Assembly (NCBI GenBank): GCA_963844175.1
Contig: CAWJNE010000002.1
Span: 124,001-188,000 of the forward strand
Direction of reading: 5' to 3'
DNA length: 64,000 nt
From: JALZMG01 sp963844175
Lineage (GTDB): Bacteria; Actinomycetota; Acidimicrobiia; Acidimicrobiales; Ilumatobacteraceae
A program made the position numbers and the translations under genes. The notes under the pieces were generated by a model that saw only the letters and a list, made by a program, of their open reading frames with translations, had not been told where the DNA came from and searched no databases. The stretch's first letter is position 1. Every line of letters begins with the position of its first letter. Positions 16,391 through 26,329 of this stretch are shown here, piece by piece.

Positions 16391-18722
16391 CTACAGGGCG
16401 ATGTCGGCGGGGCGCACGGGGACCCTCGCCAGCGGGGGGCGGTCCGTGCGACCGCGCTCGGCGTCGAACTGGGCGAGCGCGTCGCGGATGGCGGCGACGA
16501 TCGCCGGCGTCACGGAGATGCACGGCGGCTCGCCGGCACCCTTGGCCCCGAGCGGCGCCAGCGGGTCTGGCTCCTCGACCAAGCGTCGCCAGCACGTCAG
16601 GCATGTCGAGGAACGTCGGCAGCAGGTAGTCGGTGAAGCTGGCGTTGCGCACCACGCCGTCGACCTGGAGGATCTCCTCCATCACCGCCAGGCCGAGGCC
16701 TTGGGAGATGCCCCCCTCGATCTGCCCGATGACGGCCAGCGGGTTGAGGGCCCGGCCGACGTCCTGCGCCGTCGCCACCTGGACGACCTTGACGAGTCCC
16801 AGCTCGGCATCGACGTCGACGACGGCCCGGTGGGCGACGAAGGCGAACGCGGTGTGGCAGTTGCCCTGGCCGTCCTCGTCGAGCTCCTCGGTCGGACGGT
16901 GGTGGAACTCGACGGTCTCGTCGAACGACACGCCGGGGGCGGCGTCGCCGACCGTCGTGCGCCACGAGTCGACCTGATCGACGATCTCTGTGCCGTCGAT
17001 CGCCAGACGGTCGACGTCGACGCCGCGTTCGGCGGCGACAGTTTCGAGCAACCGCTGGCGCACCGCCCGACACGCTGCGTTCACGGCGCCGCCGCTCATC
17101 CAGGTCTGGCGCGAGGCGGACGTCGACCCGGCCGACCCGATCGTGGTGTCGATCGGGTCGAGCAGCACGACGTCGACGCCGAGGACGCTGCGGGCGATCT
17201 GCTGGGCGATGGTGACGAAGCCCTGACCGACCTCCGACGTGGCGAACTTCAGGGTTGCCACGCCGTCGACGAGCCGACAGCGGGCCGTGGAGTAGTCGTC
17301 GAACCCCTCGGAGTACATGAGGTTCTTGATCGAGACACCCCACCCGATGCCGCGGCGGACGTCGCCGACGTCGGCCGTCAGCCCGGCGCCGCCCGGCCGT
17401 CGCATCGGATCGTCGTCGTCACCGTCCGGCGCACTTCCGATCGGTGCGTCCGGCAGCGGGAGCGCCGCCGTCTCCCGGATGCAACGGGCCACCGGGGCCA
17501 CGTTCTCCACCACCTGGCCCGTGATCAGCCGGTCGCCCGTGACCATGGCGTTGCGCAGCCGCAGCTCGACGGGGTCCAGCCCGCAGGCCGCGGCGAGCCG
17601 GTCCATCTGCCCCTCGTGGGCGAAGCAGGCCTGGACGACGCCGAAGCCACGCATGGCCCCGCACGGCAGGTGGTTGGTGCGCACCGCCCACCCCTCGACG
17701 ACCGCGTTGGCGCAGCGGTAGGGGCCCTGGGTGTGGGTGATGGCGTTCAGCAGGACCGCCGCCGACGTCGATGCGTAGGCCCCGCCGTCGAGGAGGAAGC
17801 GGGCCTCGATCTTGACCAACTCGCCGGCGGCCGTGGCGTGGTGGCGCATCCAGATCGACGCCGGGTGGCGGTGCACGTGGCCGAGGAAGCTCTCGGCGCG
17901 GTCGTAGGCCATCCGCACCGGCCGTCCGAGGCGCAGCGCGAGCAGGCATGTGTGGACCTGCAGGCTGATGTCCTCGCGCGCCCCGAACGCGCCGCCGACG
18001 CCGCCGAGGACGAGGCGGACGGCGTCCTCCGGCAGGTCGAGACACGCGGCGATCTGCTTGCGGTCCTCGTGCAGCCACTGGGTGGCGACGTGCAGATCGA
18101 CGCTGCGGCCGTCGTCGGCGGGAACGGCCACCGCCGCTTCGAGGCCGAGGAACGCCTGGTCCTGCATGCCCAGCTCGTACGTCCCCTCGACCACCACCTC
18201 GCCGGCGGCCTGCGGGTCCCCGGCGACGATGCGCTGGTGGCGCAACACGTTGCCGCCAGGGTGGATCGGCGCCGTGGTCGGGTCCGTGGCCGCCTCGGCG
18301 TCGAGCAACGGCTCGAGCACGTCGTAGTCGACGCGGATTGCCGCCAACGCGCGGCGACAGGTCTCGGGGTGGTCGGCGGCCACGGCGGCCACCGGCTCGC
18401 CGACGTAGCGCACCACGTCACGAGCGAACACCGGTTGGTCGGCGGCGATGAGCCCGTAGGTCTCCTGACCGGGGACGTCGTCGGCAGTGATGACGGCGGC
18501 GACACCGGGCACGTCCCAGGCCGCGCTGGCATCGAGGCTGCGCACCCGGGCGTACGGATGGGGCGAGCGCAGCGTCGCTCCCCACGCCGCGCCGGCGATC
18601 GGCAGGTCGGAGGAGAAGGCGAACGTGCCCTGGGCCTTCGGGATGCCGTCGGGCCGGATCGGTGAGTCCCCCAGCCGGCCGAGGCCGACGCGCTGATCGG
18701 GGGGCTGTTGGGTGAGCGTCAC
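16391..18722 (-). CDS. Molybdenum hydroxylase large subunit (xanthine/CO dehydrogenase family), one frameshift
   Basis: About 775 residues after correcting one frameshift. It carries the molybdopterin-cytosine/guanine cofactor and hydroxylates a heterocycle or aldehyde. Seen are GGVGGAFGARED, GAMRGFGVVQACFAHEGQMD and, near the C-terminus, GAKGAGEPPC with the catalytic glutamate. At about 16582 one extra base breaks the frame between FLDMPDVLATL and VEEPDPLAPLGAKG; removing it restores a normal end at 16391. GTG 18722 overlaps the small-subunit TGA (GTGA). Gene order (large, FeS and FAD subunits on one strand, FAD gene first transcribed) is typical. The substrate is unknown; purine-like compounds are plausible from the neighbours. 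Confidence 0.85.
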
Positions 18723-19210
18723 CGGTCGGCTCCGGGCGCCGCGGCGCGTTCGGTGGCGACGCGCTGGACGGCATCGATGATCCGGCCGTAGCCGGTGCAG
18801 CGGCAGATGTTGCCGGACAGCTCTTCGCGGATCTCGGTGACGGTCGGCTGCGGTTCCCGATCGAGCAGGGCGTGGACCGCGACGATCAGCCCGGGGGTGC
18901 AGAAGCCGCACTGCACGGCCCCGGCCTCCACGAAGGCCCGCTGCACGTCCGTCGGCGCGCCCGGCTCGGCGAGTCCTTCGATGGTCGTGATCGGCTGGTC
19001 CACGGCGCTGGCCGCCATCACGAGGCACGAACAGACCAGCTCGCCGTCGACGAGCACCGTGCACGACCCGCACTCTCCCTGCTCGCAGGCACCCTTCGCG
19101 CCGAGCAGCCCGAGCCGCTCGCGCAGCACGAACAGCAGGCTCTCCCCGACCCACGAGTCGGCCACGTCGTGAGACCGGCCGTTGACGTGCAACCGGTAGG
19201 CCTCGCTCAC
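18719..19210 (-). CDS. Molybdenum hydroxylase 2Fe-2S subunit
   Basis: 163 residues. Two [2Fe-2S] clusters pass electrons from molybdenum to FAD. The plant-ferredoxin cluster ligands are Cys42, Cys47 and Cys50 in ACEQGECGSC, plus Cys60 or Cys62. The second cluster uses Cys101 and Cys104 in CGFC and Cys136 and Cys138 in CRC. It overlaps both neighbours by 4 bp, so the three subunits are translationally coupled. Confidence 0.95.
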   Translation of the reverse strand: MSEAYRLHVNGRSHDVADSWVGESLLFVLRERLGLLGAKGACEQGECGSCTVLVDGELVCSCLVMAASAVDQPITTIEGLAEPGAPTDVQRAFVEAGAVQCGFCTPGLIVAVHALLDREPQPTVTEIREELSGNICRCTGYGRIIDAVQRVATERAAAPGADR

Positions 19211-20073
19211 GCCGGCGCTCCCGGGAACGCTCGCTGGAGAAGGCGGCGGGTGAGGATCTCGACGGCCCGCCGGCGGTAGGCGGCGGTGGCCCGGTGGTCG
19301 TCGATCGGGCTGCTCGCCGCGGCCGCCAGCTCACCGGCCCGCAACGCGTCGTCGGCAGCGATCGATCCCGATTCCCAGTCGACGATGCGCGCCGCATGAG
19401 CCTCGGCGTCGCCCGCCCGCACCACGGTCGGGGCGACCGAGCCGAGGGCCAATCGCACCGATCGGCTGGGCCGGTCGACGGCCAGGCAAGCGCTGGCGAT
19501 GGCGATGACCATCGCGTTGCGGATGCCAACCTTGGCGTAGCCCTGCCAGCCGTCGAGCACCGGCACGGTCACCGCCGTGATCAGCTCACCGGGCTGCAGC
19601 GCCGTGCGCTTGACGCCGACCATGAACTCGGCGATCGGCACGTCACGGCCTGCGGTCGCCGAGCGGACCTCGACGACGGCGTCCAGCGCGGCGAGGACGG
19701 GCAGTCCGTCGCCCGCCGGAGAGCACGTGGCCAGGTTGCCCCCGATGGTGGCGGCGTTGCGGATCTGCGGCGAGCCGACGGTGCGTGCTGCCTGCGCGAG
19801 CGCCGGGACGAGCGCGGCCAGCGGCGGGCGCTCCAACTCGGCGTACGTCACGGCTGCGCCGAGGCGCAACGCGCCCGACGCAGGGTCATGGACCCAGCCG
19901 CGCAGTTCGGGCAGCCGGCGCACCGACAGCACGCTCCGGTCGTCGGCCACGGCCAGCCGCGACTCGTTGACCTCCACCATCACGTCCGTGCCGCCGGCCA
20001 GCACCATGGCCGTCGGCACGTCGGCGAGCGCGGCCAGCGCCTCGTCGAGCGACGTCGGGGTCAGTACGGGCAT
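19207..20073 (-). CDS. Molybdenum hydroxylase FAD-binding subunit
   Basis: 288 residues, the FAD-binding medium subunit of the xanthine/CO dehydrogenase family. FAD pyrophosphate-binding motifs are AGGTDVMVEV near residue 30 and TIGGNLATCSPAGD near residue 105. It is the first gene of the three-subunit operon, with a TACACT box 7 nt before ATG 20073. Confidence 0.93.
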   Translation of the reverse strand: MPVLTPTSLDEALAALADVPTAMVLAGGTDVMVEVNESRLAVADDRSVLSVRRLPELRGWVHDPASGALRLGAAVTYAELERPPLAALVPALAQAARTVGSPQIRNAATIGGNLATCSPAGDGLPVLAALDAVVEVRSATAGRDVPIAEFMVGVKRTALQPGELITAVTVPVLDGWQGYAKVGIRNAMVIAIASACLAVDRPSRSVRLALGSVAPTVVRAGDAEAHAARIVDWESGSIAADDALRAGELAAAASSPIDDHRATAAYRRRAVEILTRRLLQRAFPGAPA

Positions 20074-20080
20074 CGCCGGA

Positions 20081-20086
20081 AGTGTA
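20081..20086 (-). promoter_or_regulatory. TACACT -10 box, leaderless
   Basis: Seven nt before the FAD-subunit ATG (20073); head of the molybdenum hydroxylase operon. Confidence 0.45.
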
Positions 20087-20119
20087 CGAACGCGCCCTCG
20101 GGACCCGCCCGGACCACGT

Positions 20120-20166
20120 CATCGGAGGGTTTGCTGAGGGGCTTCCCCTCAGCAAACCCTCCGATG
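20120..20166. terminator. Perfect 22-bp hairpin with 3-nt loop
   Basis: Left arm 20120-20141 and right arm 20145-20166 are exact complements around CTT. A partial third copy (AAACCCTCGGATG) follows at about 20171. It lies downstream of the PPK2 stop on the minus strand and upstream of the molybdenum hydroxylase promoter. A transcriptional terminator or insulator fits, though no T-tract is present. Confidence 0.6.
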
Positions 20167-20187
20167 CAGGAAACCCTCGGATGGGTT

Positions 20188-21021
20188 CTACGGGACGACG
20201 AGGCCGGAGAGGTCGTCCTCCGGCTCCGGATACTGCGGGTCGATGGCGCTCAAGTGGTGGCGCAGGATCTTGGCCACGGCGAGGTCGCGCACCCACTTGC
20301 GGTCGCCAGGCACCACGTACCACGGCGCGTCTCCCGTCGAGGTGCGTTCCAGTGCGTCGTGGTAGGCGGCCATGAAGTCGTCCCAGCGAGCGCGGTCGTC
20401 GAGATCGCCGAGGCGGAACTTCCACCGTTCGTCGGGCGAGTCGAGGCGATCCTGCAGCCGCTGGCGCTGCTCGTCGGCCGAGATGTGGAGGAACAACTTG
20501 ATGATCGCCGTGTCCTCCGCGACGAGGCCCGTCTCGAAGCGGCGGATCAGCTCGTAGCGCGCCTGCCAGCGCTCGGGCGGCACCAGCTCCTTGACGCGCA
20601 CCACGAGCACGTCTTCGTAGTGGCTCCGGTTGAACACACCGATGGTGCCGCGGCGCGGGCACACCTGGTGGACCCTCCACAGGAAGTCGTGCTCCGACTC
20701 CTCCTCGCTCGGTACGCCGAAGCTGTGCACCCCCACGCCGGCGGGGTTGATGCCCGTGAACACGGAGCGGACGACGCCGTCCTTGCCGGCGGCATCCATC
20801 GCCTGGAGCACCACGAGCAACGCGTGACGACGTTGGGCGAAGAGTCGCTTCTGCAACTCGGCCAACTGCTCGACCTCCGGGCCGAGCGCCTCCTTGGCCT
20901 CCGCTTTGTCCCAGCCGAACGTCTCCGACGTGTCGTGATCGGACAGATCGAGCGGCTGCTCGACGCGCATCGCCCGGACCACGGCGTCATCGGAACGGGG
21001 TCGCAAGCGGTCGGCCGGCAT
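20188..21021 (-). CDS. ppk2: Polyphosphate kinase 2 family protein
   Basis: 277 residues. PPK2 enzymes move phosphate between polyphosphate and nucleotides. The Walker A-type loop is DAAGKDGVVR, the Walker B region RSHYEDVL, and the lid has PPERWQARYELIRRFE. The C-terminal APWYVVPGDRKWVRDLAV segment is the usual ending. Single-domain length is typical. A TACCGT box 8 nt before ATG 21021 supports this start over an in-frame ATG 51 bp upstream. Confidence 0.92.
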   Translation of the reverse strand: MPADRLRPRSDDAVVRAMRVEQPLDLSDHDTSETFGWDKAEAKEALGPEVEQLAELQKRLFAQRRHALLVVLQAMDAAGKDGVVRSVFTGINPAGVGVHSFGVPSEEESEHDFLWRVHQVCPRRGTIGVFNRSHYEDVLVVRVKELVPPERWQARYELIRRFETGLVAEDTAIIKLFLHISADEQRQRLQDRLDSPDERWKFRLGDLDDRARWDDFMAAYHDALERTSTGDAPWYVVPGDRKWVRDLAVAKILRHHLSAIDPQYPEPEDDLSGLVVP

Positions 21022-21029
21022 GCGGCACG

Positions 21030-21035
21030 ACGGTA
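21030..21035 (-). promoter_or_regulatory. TACCGT -10 box, leaderless
   Basis: Eight nt before the PPK2 ATG (21021). Confidence 0.4.
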
Positions 21036-21080
21036 GCGGCGCACGGCGAGCCGATTTCTCGGCCGCCTGCAAGGCATGGC

Positions 21081-21113
21081 TACCATCGGTTCGGTCGTGA
21101 CCGGGGTCACGAC
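21081..21113 (+). promoter_or_regulatory. Promoter with palindromic operator for the ABC importer
   Basis: A TACCAT -10 candidate (21081-21086) is followed 7 bp later by a perfect palindrome, GTCGTGACC-GG-GGTCACGAC (21094-21113), at the expected transcription start. A second small inverted repeat, TCGGTCC/GGACCGA, lies at 21131-21147. Unlike most genes here, this transcript would have a leader of about 90 nt. The palindrome looks like a binding site for a dimeric repressor. Confidence 0.5.
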
Positions 21114-21180
21114 TCGCGGGGACCTAACGTTCGGTCCGGCGGACCGATCGGGACGACCGATGACGACTCAAGGGGGACAT

Positions 21181-23188
21181 GTGCGGACAGCACGATCAGC
21201 CAACCGGCAGCGGTGGACCAAGGCGGGGGCCGTCGTGCTCAGCCTCGGGCTCGTCGCCGCCGCCTGCTCGGACAAGAAGGACGACGCCGCCGTGAGCGGC
21301 GGCGAGGCCACCACGCCGACGTCGCTCGGCGCGCCGCCGACGGTGGCGGGCGCGGCCCCCACCACGACGGCCGGCGGCGAGGAGACGACGCCGGACGACG
21401 GCACCACCCCCGAGGAGACGACCGAGGCGACGACGCCACGACGCCCGACGAGGGGACCACCGAGGGGACCACCGAGGAGACCACGGACGAGACCACCGAG
21501 GGCTCGACCGAGACGACGGCCGAGGACAGCCCACCGGCCGACGAGGTAGTCCAGGCGACGCTGCCGGCGCCGGAGGGCGACCCCGTGATCGGCGGCCGGT
21601 TGGTCGTCGCCGGCGAGGCCGAGGTCGGCTCTCCGTGGACACCGGCCAAGGTGCAGTGCGACTCGTACTGCCAGATGCGCGCCCGCACGTTCCTCGAGCC
21701 GCTGTTCATTCAAGACCAGAACCTCGAGATCCAGGGCTACCTGGGCGAGAGCATCGAGCCCAACGAAGACGCCACGGTGTGGACGATCAAGGTCCGCGAA
21801 GGGATCTCGTTCACGGACGGCACGCCGCTCAACGCGGACGCCGGCGATGGAGAACATCAACCGCGCGTTCTTCGGCCTCATCCCCGCCGGCGCCCTCAAG
21901 GACATCGCCAAGAACCCCGACAACACCGTCGTCATGGAGAAGCTCGACGACTACACGTTCACCATCGCCACCGGCAAGAACGGCGACATCAACCAGCCGG
22001 TGTCCTGGTACCTCTTCCCGTACTACCTCACCGGACAAGCGGCCTTCATGGCCTCGCCGACGTGGTTGGCCGCCGCCGACGCCGACCCGGCACTGGAGAC
22101 GCAGCCCGTCGGCACGGGCCCCTTCATCGTCCAGGAGTACCTGCGTCGGCGACCGCATGCGGGTCGACCAAGAACCCCAACTACTGGCGCCAGGACGAGG
22201 CCGGCAACCAGCTGCCCTACCTCGACGAGATCGAGTTCCGCGTCATCGTCGACAGCCAGACCCGCCAGCAGGCGCTCCTGTCAGGTGACGTCGACCTCAT
22301 CGCAACCTCCGACCCCAGCGTGGTCGGCCCGCTGAGCGAGAACCCGCCGTCACCACGCTCCTGCAGAACGTGCGGACCGAGACCGCCTACCTCATGTTCC
22401 ACCTGACCCAGCCGGTGCTGCAGAGCAAGGAGGTGCGCTGCGCGCTCAACCAAGCGATCGACAAGCAAGACTTCGTCAACGTCATCTACGGCGGGTACGC
22501 CCCCCCGACGGACCAGTTGTTCACGCCGGGCCAGGACGGCTACCTCGAGCCCGGCGAGAACGGCGCTCCTCGGCTATGACCCGGCTGCTGCCGCAGCAGC
22601 GATCGAGGCCTACGAGGCGGCCAACGGCCCCGTGACGATCGTCTACTCGACGACACCGACCACGACGAACCGAGCGGCGGCCGACTACTTCCTGCAGAAG
22701 TGGAGTGAGATCGGCGTCGACGTGAACATCGCGACGATCGAGCAGTCGGTGCTGATCACCAACGCCCTGCTCGGTTCGCCGGACTTCCAGGTTCGCCTTC
22801 GGTTGGCGCAACCACGCCGGCCAGCTTCGCCGACAACCAGAACTTCTGGTGGCACGGCTTCGCCTCCGACGCCTTCGGCAAGGAGACGGCGGACGGCGAC
22901 GTTTCATTGAACTTCGGGCGCCTCAACGACCCGGTGATCAACGACCTGCTCGACCAAGTCCGCGAGACCGAGGATGACGAGGAGCGCACGGCGCTGGCTC
23001 AGGACATCAACCGCCGGTTCGCCAGCGAGTGCTGGACACTGCCGACCTACTCGGTGCAGTGGGGCATCCACATGCAGCCGAGCGTGCAGAACATCGGCCG
23101 CAGCCCGCTGCCCGACGGCGGCTTCGCCCAGGACGGGGCCGGCTTCCCCGGCCAGGTCTGGCTGGACACCGTGTACGTCGCCGAGTAG
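21181..23188 (+). pseudogene. Peptide/nickel-type ABC substrate-binding lipoprotein, multiply frameshifted
   Basis: Starts at GTG 21181, 7 nt after an AAGGGGG ribosome site. A lipoprotein signal follows: basic residues, a hydrophobic run and the lipobox VAAAC. A Thr/Glu-rich linker to about residue 125 precedes a family-5 solute-binding domain: FLEPLFIQDQNLEIQGYL, EDATVWTIKVREGISFTDG, NPNYWRQDEAG, EVRCALNQAIDKQDFVNVIY and ASECWTLPTYSVQWG. The protein is readable only by changing frame near 21438, 21843, 22143, 22172, 22346, 22563 and 22797. No in-frame nonsense substitutions are obvious, so consensus errors are as likely as true decay. It heads a five-gene importer operon. Confidence 0.8.
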
Positions 23189-23205
23189 CAGCGTCCGTCA
23201 CCGGC

Positions 23206-24183
23206 ATGCGCTACATCGGCCAGCGGCTGCTGCACTTCGTCCTGGTCTTCATCATCGTGACGTTCTCGATCATGGTGGCGACCAGGCTTGGCTCGACCGA
23301 CCCCGCCCGCGACCTCGCGGGCGGGGCCGTCAGCGAGGCCCAGATCGAGCAGGTCAAGCAGGACTACCCGTACCTGGACGATCCGCTCCCCGTGCAGTAC
23401 GTCCACTGGCTGAAGGACCTCCTCACCGGTGACTGGGGCCGTTCGTACGTGGCCAGCCAAGACAACGTCGAGATGTTCCAGCAGCGCATGCCGACAACCG
23501 TGTTCATCGTCTTCTGGTCCATCTTCATTGGGCTGGTGATCGCCGTCCCGCTGGGCGTCTACAGCGCCTACCGGCGCGATCGAGCACTCGATCGCATCGG
23601 CAACCTCGGGTCGTTCGCCGTGATCTCGATGGCGCCGCTGATCGTGGCCGTCCTGCTGCTGTTCCTCGTCGTCACGCGGGTCGACTGGTGGATCTTCGAC
23701 TTCCCGACCGTCGGCCGGTCGACCTACGTGGCGCCGTGGACCGATCCCGTCGCCCACTTCCAGAACTTCTTCATCCCGGCCTTGACGCTGGGCGTCGGCC
23801 TCGGTGCGATCTGGAGCCGGCTGCTGCGGGCCGACATGATCCTCACCCTGCAGAGCGATGCCATCAACATGTCCCGGTCGAAGGGTATCTCGCCGCGCCG
23901 GGTGCTGTGGGTCCACGCCCTGCGCATGTCGATCCTGTCGCTGATGACCAGCGTGGCCCTGCAGATGGCGGCGCTGATCGGCGGCACGCTGGTCGTCGAA
24001 CAGTTCTTCGGGCCCAAGGGCATCGGCGAGCGGCTGATCTTCGCCATCCAAGCGAACGACCTGCTGGTGATCCAGTTCATCGCCGTGGTCCTCGCCGTCT
24101 TCGTGGTCGTGGCCAACCTCATCGTCGACCTGCTCTACTCGGTGGTGGACCCACGCATCCGGCTGGCCCGGTCCCTGGGGTGA
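23206..24183 (+). CDS. ABC importer permease, DppB/OppB type
   Basis: 325 residues with about six membrane helices. It starts MRYIGQRLLHFVLVFIIVTFS, the standard first helix of DppB-type permeases. The cytoplasmic coupling loop appears as MSRSKGISPRRVLWVHALR. Forms the channel with the second permease. It follows the binding-protein stop by 17 bp. No frame problems. Confidence 0.93.
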   Translation: MRYIGQRLLHFVLVFIIVTFSIMVATRLGSTDPARDLAGGAVSEAQIEQVKQDYPYLDDPLPVQYVHWLKDLLTGDWGRSYVASQDNVEMFQQRMPTTVFIVFWSIFIGLVIAVPLGVYSAYRRDRALDRIGNLGSFAVISMAPLIVAVLLLFLVVTRVDWWIFDFPTVGRSTYVAPWTDPVAHFQNFFIPALTLGVGLGAIWSRLLRADMILTLQSDAINMSRSKGISPRRVLWVHALRMSILSLMTSVALQMAALIGGTLVVEQFFGPKGIGERLIFAIQANDLLVIQFIAVVLAVFVVVANLIVDLLYSVVDPRIRLARSLG

Positions 24184-24196
24184 GCGAGGTGACGAG

Positions 24197-25162
24197 ATGA
24201 CCGAAATCGTTCCCACCGCGGCGACCACAGCCGCGGCCACCATCGATCCCGTCGGCCTGGCCACCCAGACGGAGGTGAGCAGACGATGGCGGCTGCCGCC
24301 ACTCGGCCTGTACTTCGGCGTGCTGTGGCTGCTCGTGCTGGTGTTCCTCGCTGTCTTCGCCGACTACCTGCCGTTCATCCGCCTCCCCACCACGCCGGTC
24401 AGCGGCGCCGGCGATTACGCCTTCGGACCGGGCGCCGACTTCTGGTTCGGCAGCGACCGCAACGGGCGTGACGTCTTCGCCCGCTGCATCTATGGCGCCC
24501 GCATCTCGCTGATCATCTGCACCGCCAGCATCGTCATCGGGCTGATCTTCGGCACCGCCATCGGCATGCTCGCCGGCTACCGGCGGGGCGGGACCGACCG
24601 GGTGATCGCGGTCTTCGTCGATGCGGCGCTCGCCATCCCGGCGGTGATCTTCGCCGCCGTCATCGTCGGTCGGGCCACAACGTTGCGCGAGAGCGACACC
24701 GAGATCTTCGGTTTCGGGTTCGGATGGTTGAGCAACGCCTGGGCCATCACGTTCGTGTTCGCCGCGCTCTCGATCGCTCCGATCTCGCGCATCGTGCGGG
24801 CCCAAACCCTCAGCCTGTCCGAGCGGGAGTACGTGCTGGCCGCCCGCAGCCTCGGCGCCAAGACCCCTCGAGTGCTGTTCCGGGAGATCCTGCCGAACGT
24901 CGTGCCCGTGCTTTCGTCGGTGCTGTTCACCGGTGTCGCCGTGATCCTCGGAGCCGAGGCCGGGCTGGCCTTCCTCGGCTACAGCGTCAGCCCACCCGAG
25001 GCCTCATGGGGGCTGATGGTGGCCGAGAACCGCGACCGCATCGACACCGCATGGTGGGCCACGTTGTTCCCGTGCCTGATGCTGTTCTTTACCGTGCTGT
25101 CGTTCAACCTGATCGGGGACCGGGTGGCCCGTCGCTTCGACATCCGGGAGGCGGCACTGTGA
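24197..25162 (+). CDS. ABC importer permease, DppC/OppC type
   Basis: 321 residues. An N-terminal cytosolic tail is followed by a first helix (LYFGVLWLLVLVFLAVFADY), then the DppC signature FWFGSDRNGRDVFARCIYGAR. The coupling loop is EREYVLAARSLGAKTPRVLF. It is 13 bp after its partner and overlaps the ATPase gene by 4 bp (GTGA). Confidence 0.94.
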   Translation: MTEIVPTAATTAAATIDPVGLATQTEVSRRWRLPPLGLYFGVLWLLVLVFLAVFADYLPFIRLPTTPVSGAGDYAFGPGADFWFGSDRNGRDVFARCIYGARISLIICTASIVIGLIFGTAIGMLAGYRRGGTDRVIAVFVDAALAIPAVIFAAVIVGRATTLRESDTEIFGFGFGWLSNAWAITFVFAALSIAPISRIVRAQTLSLSEREYVLAARSLGAKTPRVLFREILPNVVPVLSSVLFTGVAVILGAEAGLAFLGYSVSPPEASWGLMVAENRDRIDTAWWATLFPCLMLFFTVLSFNLIGDRVARRFDIREAAL

Positions 25163-26329
25163 CGCCGGCCAGCGACGACAACAGCCCGTCCGAGTCCGGG
25201 GCTCGAACGGGGCGGGGCACCCGCCGGACCCAGGCCTCCGGCCGCCCGGAATCGGGGGTGCTGCTCGAGGTCACCAACCTGTCGACATCGTTCCGCACGC
25301 CGCGCGGCCTGGTGCGCGCCGTCGACGACGTCAGCTTCACCATCGATCGCGGCAAGGCGCTCGGCATCGTGGGCGAGTCCGGTTCGGGCAAGACGGTCCT
25401 GTCGCGGTCGGTGATGGGCCTGCTCACTGGGAAGAGCGTCGAGCGCACCGGGTCCATCAAGTTCGCCGGCCAGGAGATGATCGACCTCAAGCCCAAGCAG
25501 ATGCGCCACATCTGGGGCCAGGAGATGTCGATGATCTTCCAGGACCCGATGACGTCGCTGAACCCGCTGATGAAGATCGGCAAGCAGATCGCCGAGCCGC
25601 TGCGCACCCACCTCGAGGAGAGCCGAGGCGACGCCCGAGCGACGGCCGAGCGGCTGCTCAAGGACGTGCGCATCCCCGAGGCCGGCCGGCGTCTCAACCA
25701 GTACCCCCACGAATTGTCGGGCGGCATGCGCCAGCGTGTGATGATCGCCATCGCCCTCGCCTGCGGCCCGTCGCTGCTGTTCGCCGACGAGCCCACCACT
25801 GCCCTCGACGTGACCGTGCAGTCGCAGATCCTCGACCTGATCGAGGAGCAGCGACGAGAGCGCAACATGTCAGCTGATCCTCGTCACCCACGACCTCGGC
25901 GTGGTCGCCGGGCACACCGACGAGATCGCCGTGATGTACGGCGGGAAGCTGGTCGAGAAGGCATCGACCTCCACCCTGTTCGCGCGGATGAAGATGCCGT
26001 ACACCGAGGCGCTGATGTCCAGCATCCCCAAGCTCGAACAGCCGTCGCACTCCCGCTTGACGACGATCCCCGGCCGACCACCGGACCTCGTCAACCCGCC
26101 CAAGGGCTGCCCGTTCTCGCCGCGCTGCCGGTACGCCCGGGATCGTTGCCACGTCGAGGCACCGCCGCTGATCCCGGCCGACACCCCTGATCACCTGTAC
26201 GCCTGCTGGTACCCGGTCGGCTCGCCCGAGTACCACGAGCGCCGTCGCGAGCTCGACGACGCGCCGGGCCCCGTCGACGCTCCAGCCGGTGCACCCACCG
26301 ACGTGCAGACGTTCGAGGACGTGTCCTGA
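25159..26329 (+). CDS. ABC importer ATPase, DppD/OppD type, one frameshift
   Basis: About 390 residues once one extra base near 25870 is removed. Walker A is GESGSGKT, the Q-loop lies in MIFQDPMTSLNP, the ABC signature is LSGGMRQR, Walker B is LLFADEP, and after the frame break the H-switch reads LVTHDLGVV. A C-terminal Cys-rich OppD tail (GCPFSPRCRYARDRCHVE) follows; it binds an iron-sulfur cluster in some relatives. Starts at GTG 25159 overlapping the permease stop and joins the next ATPase gene as TGATG. Confidence 0.9.

Noticed and set aside
21181..23188. Programmed ribosomal frameshifting in the binding-protein gene
   Set aside because: Seven shifts in both directions without slippery heptamers or a conserved pattern cannot be programmed.
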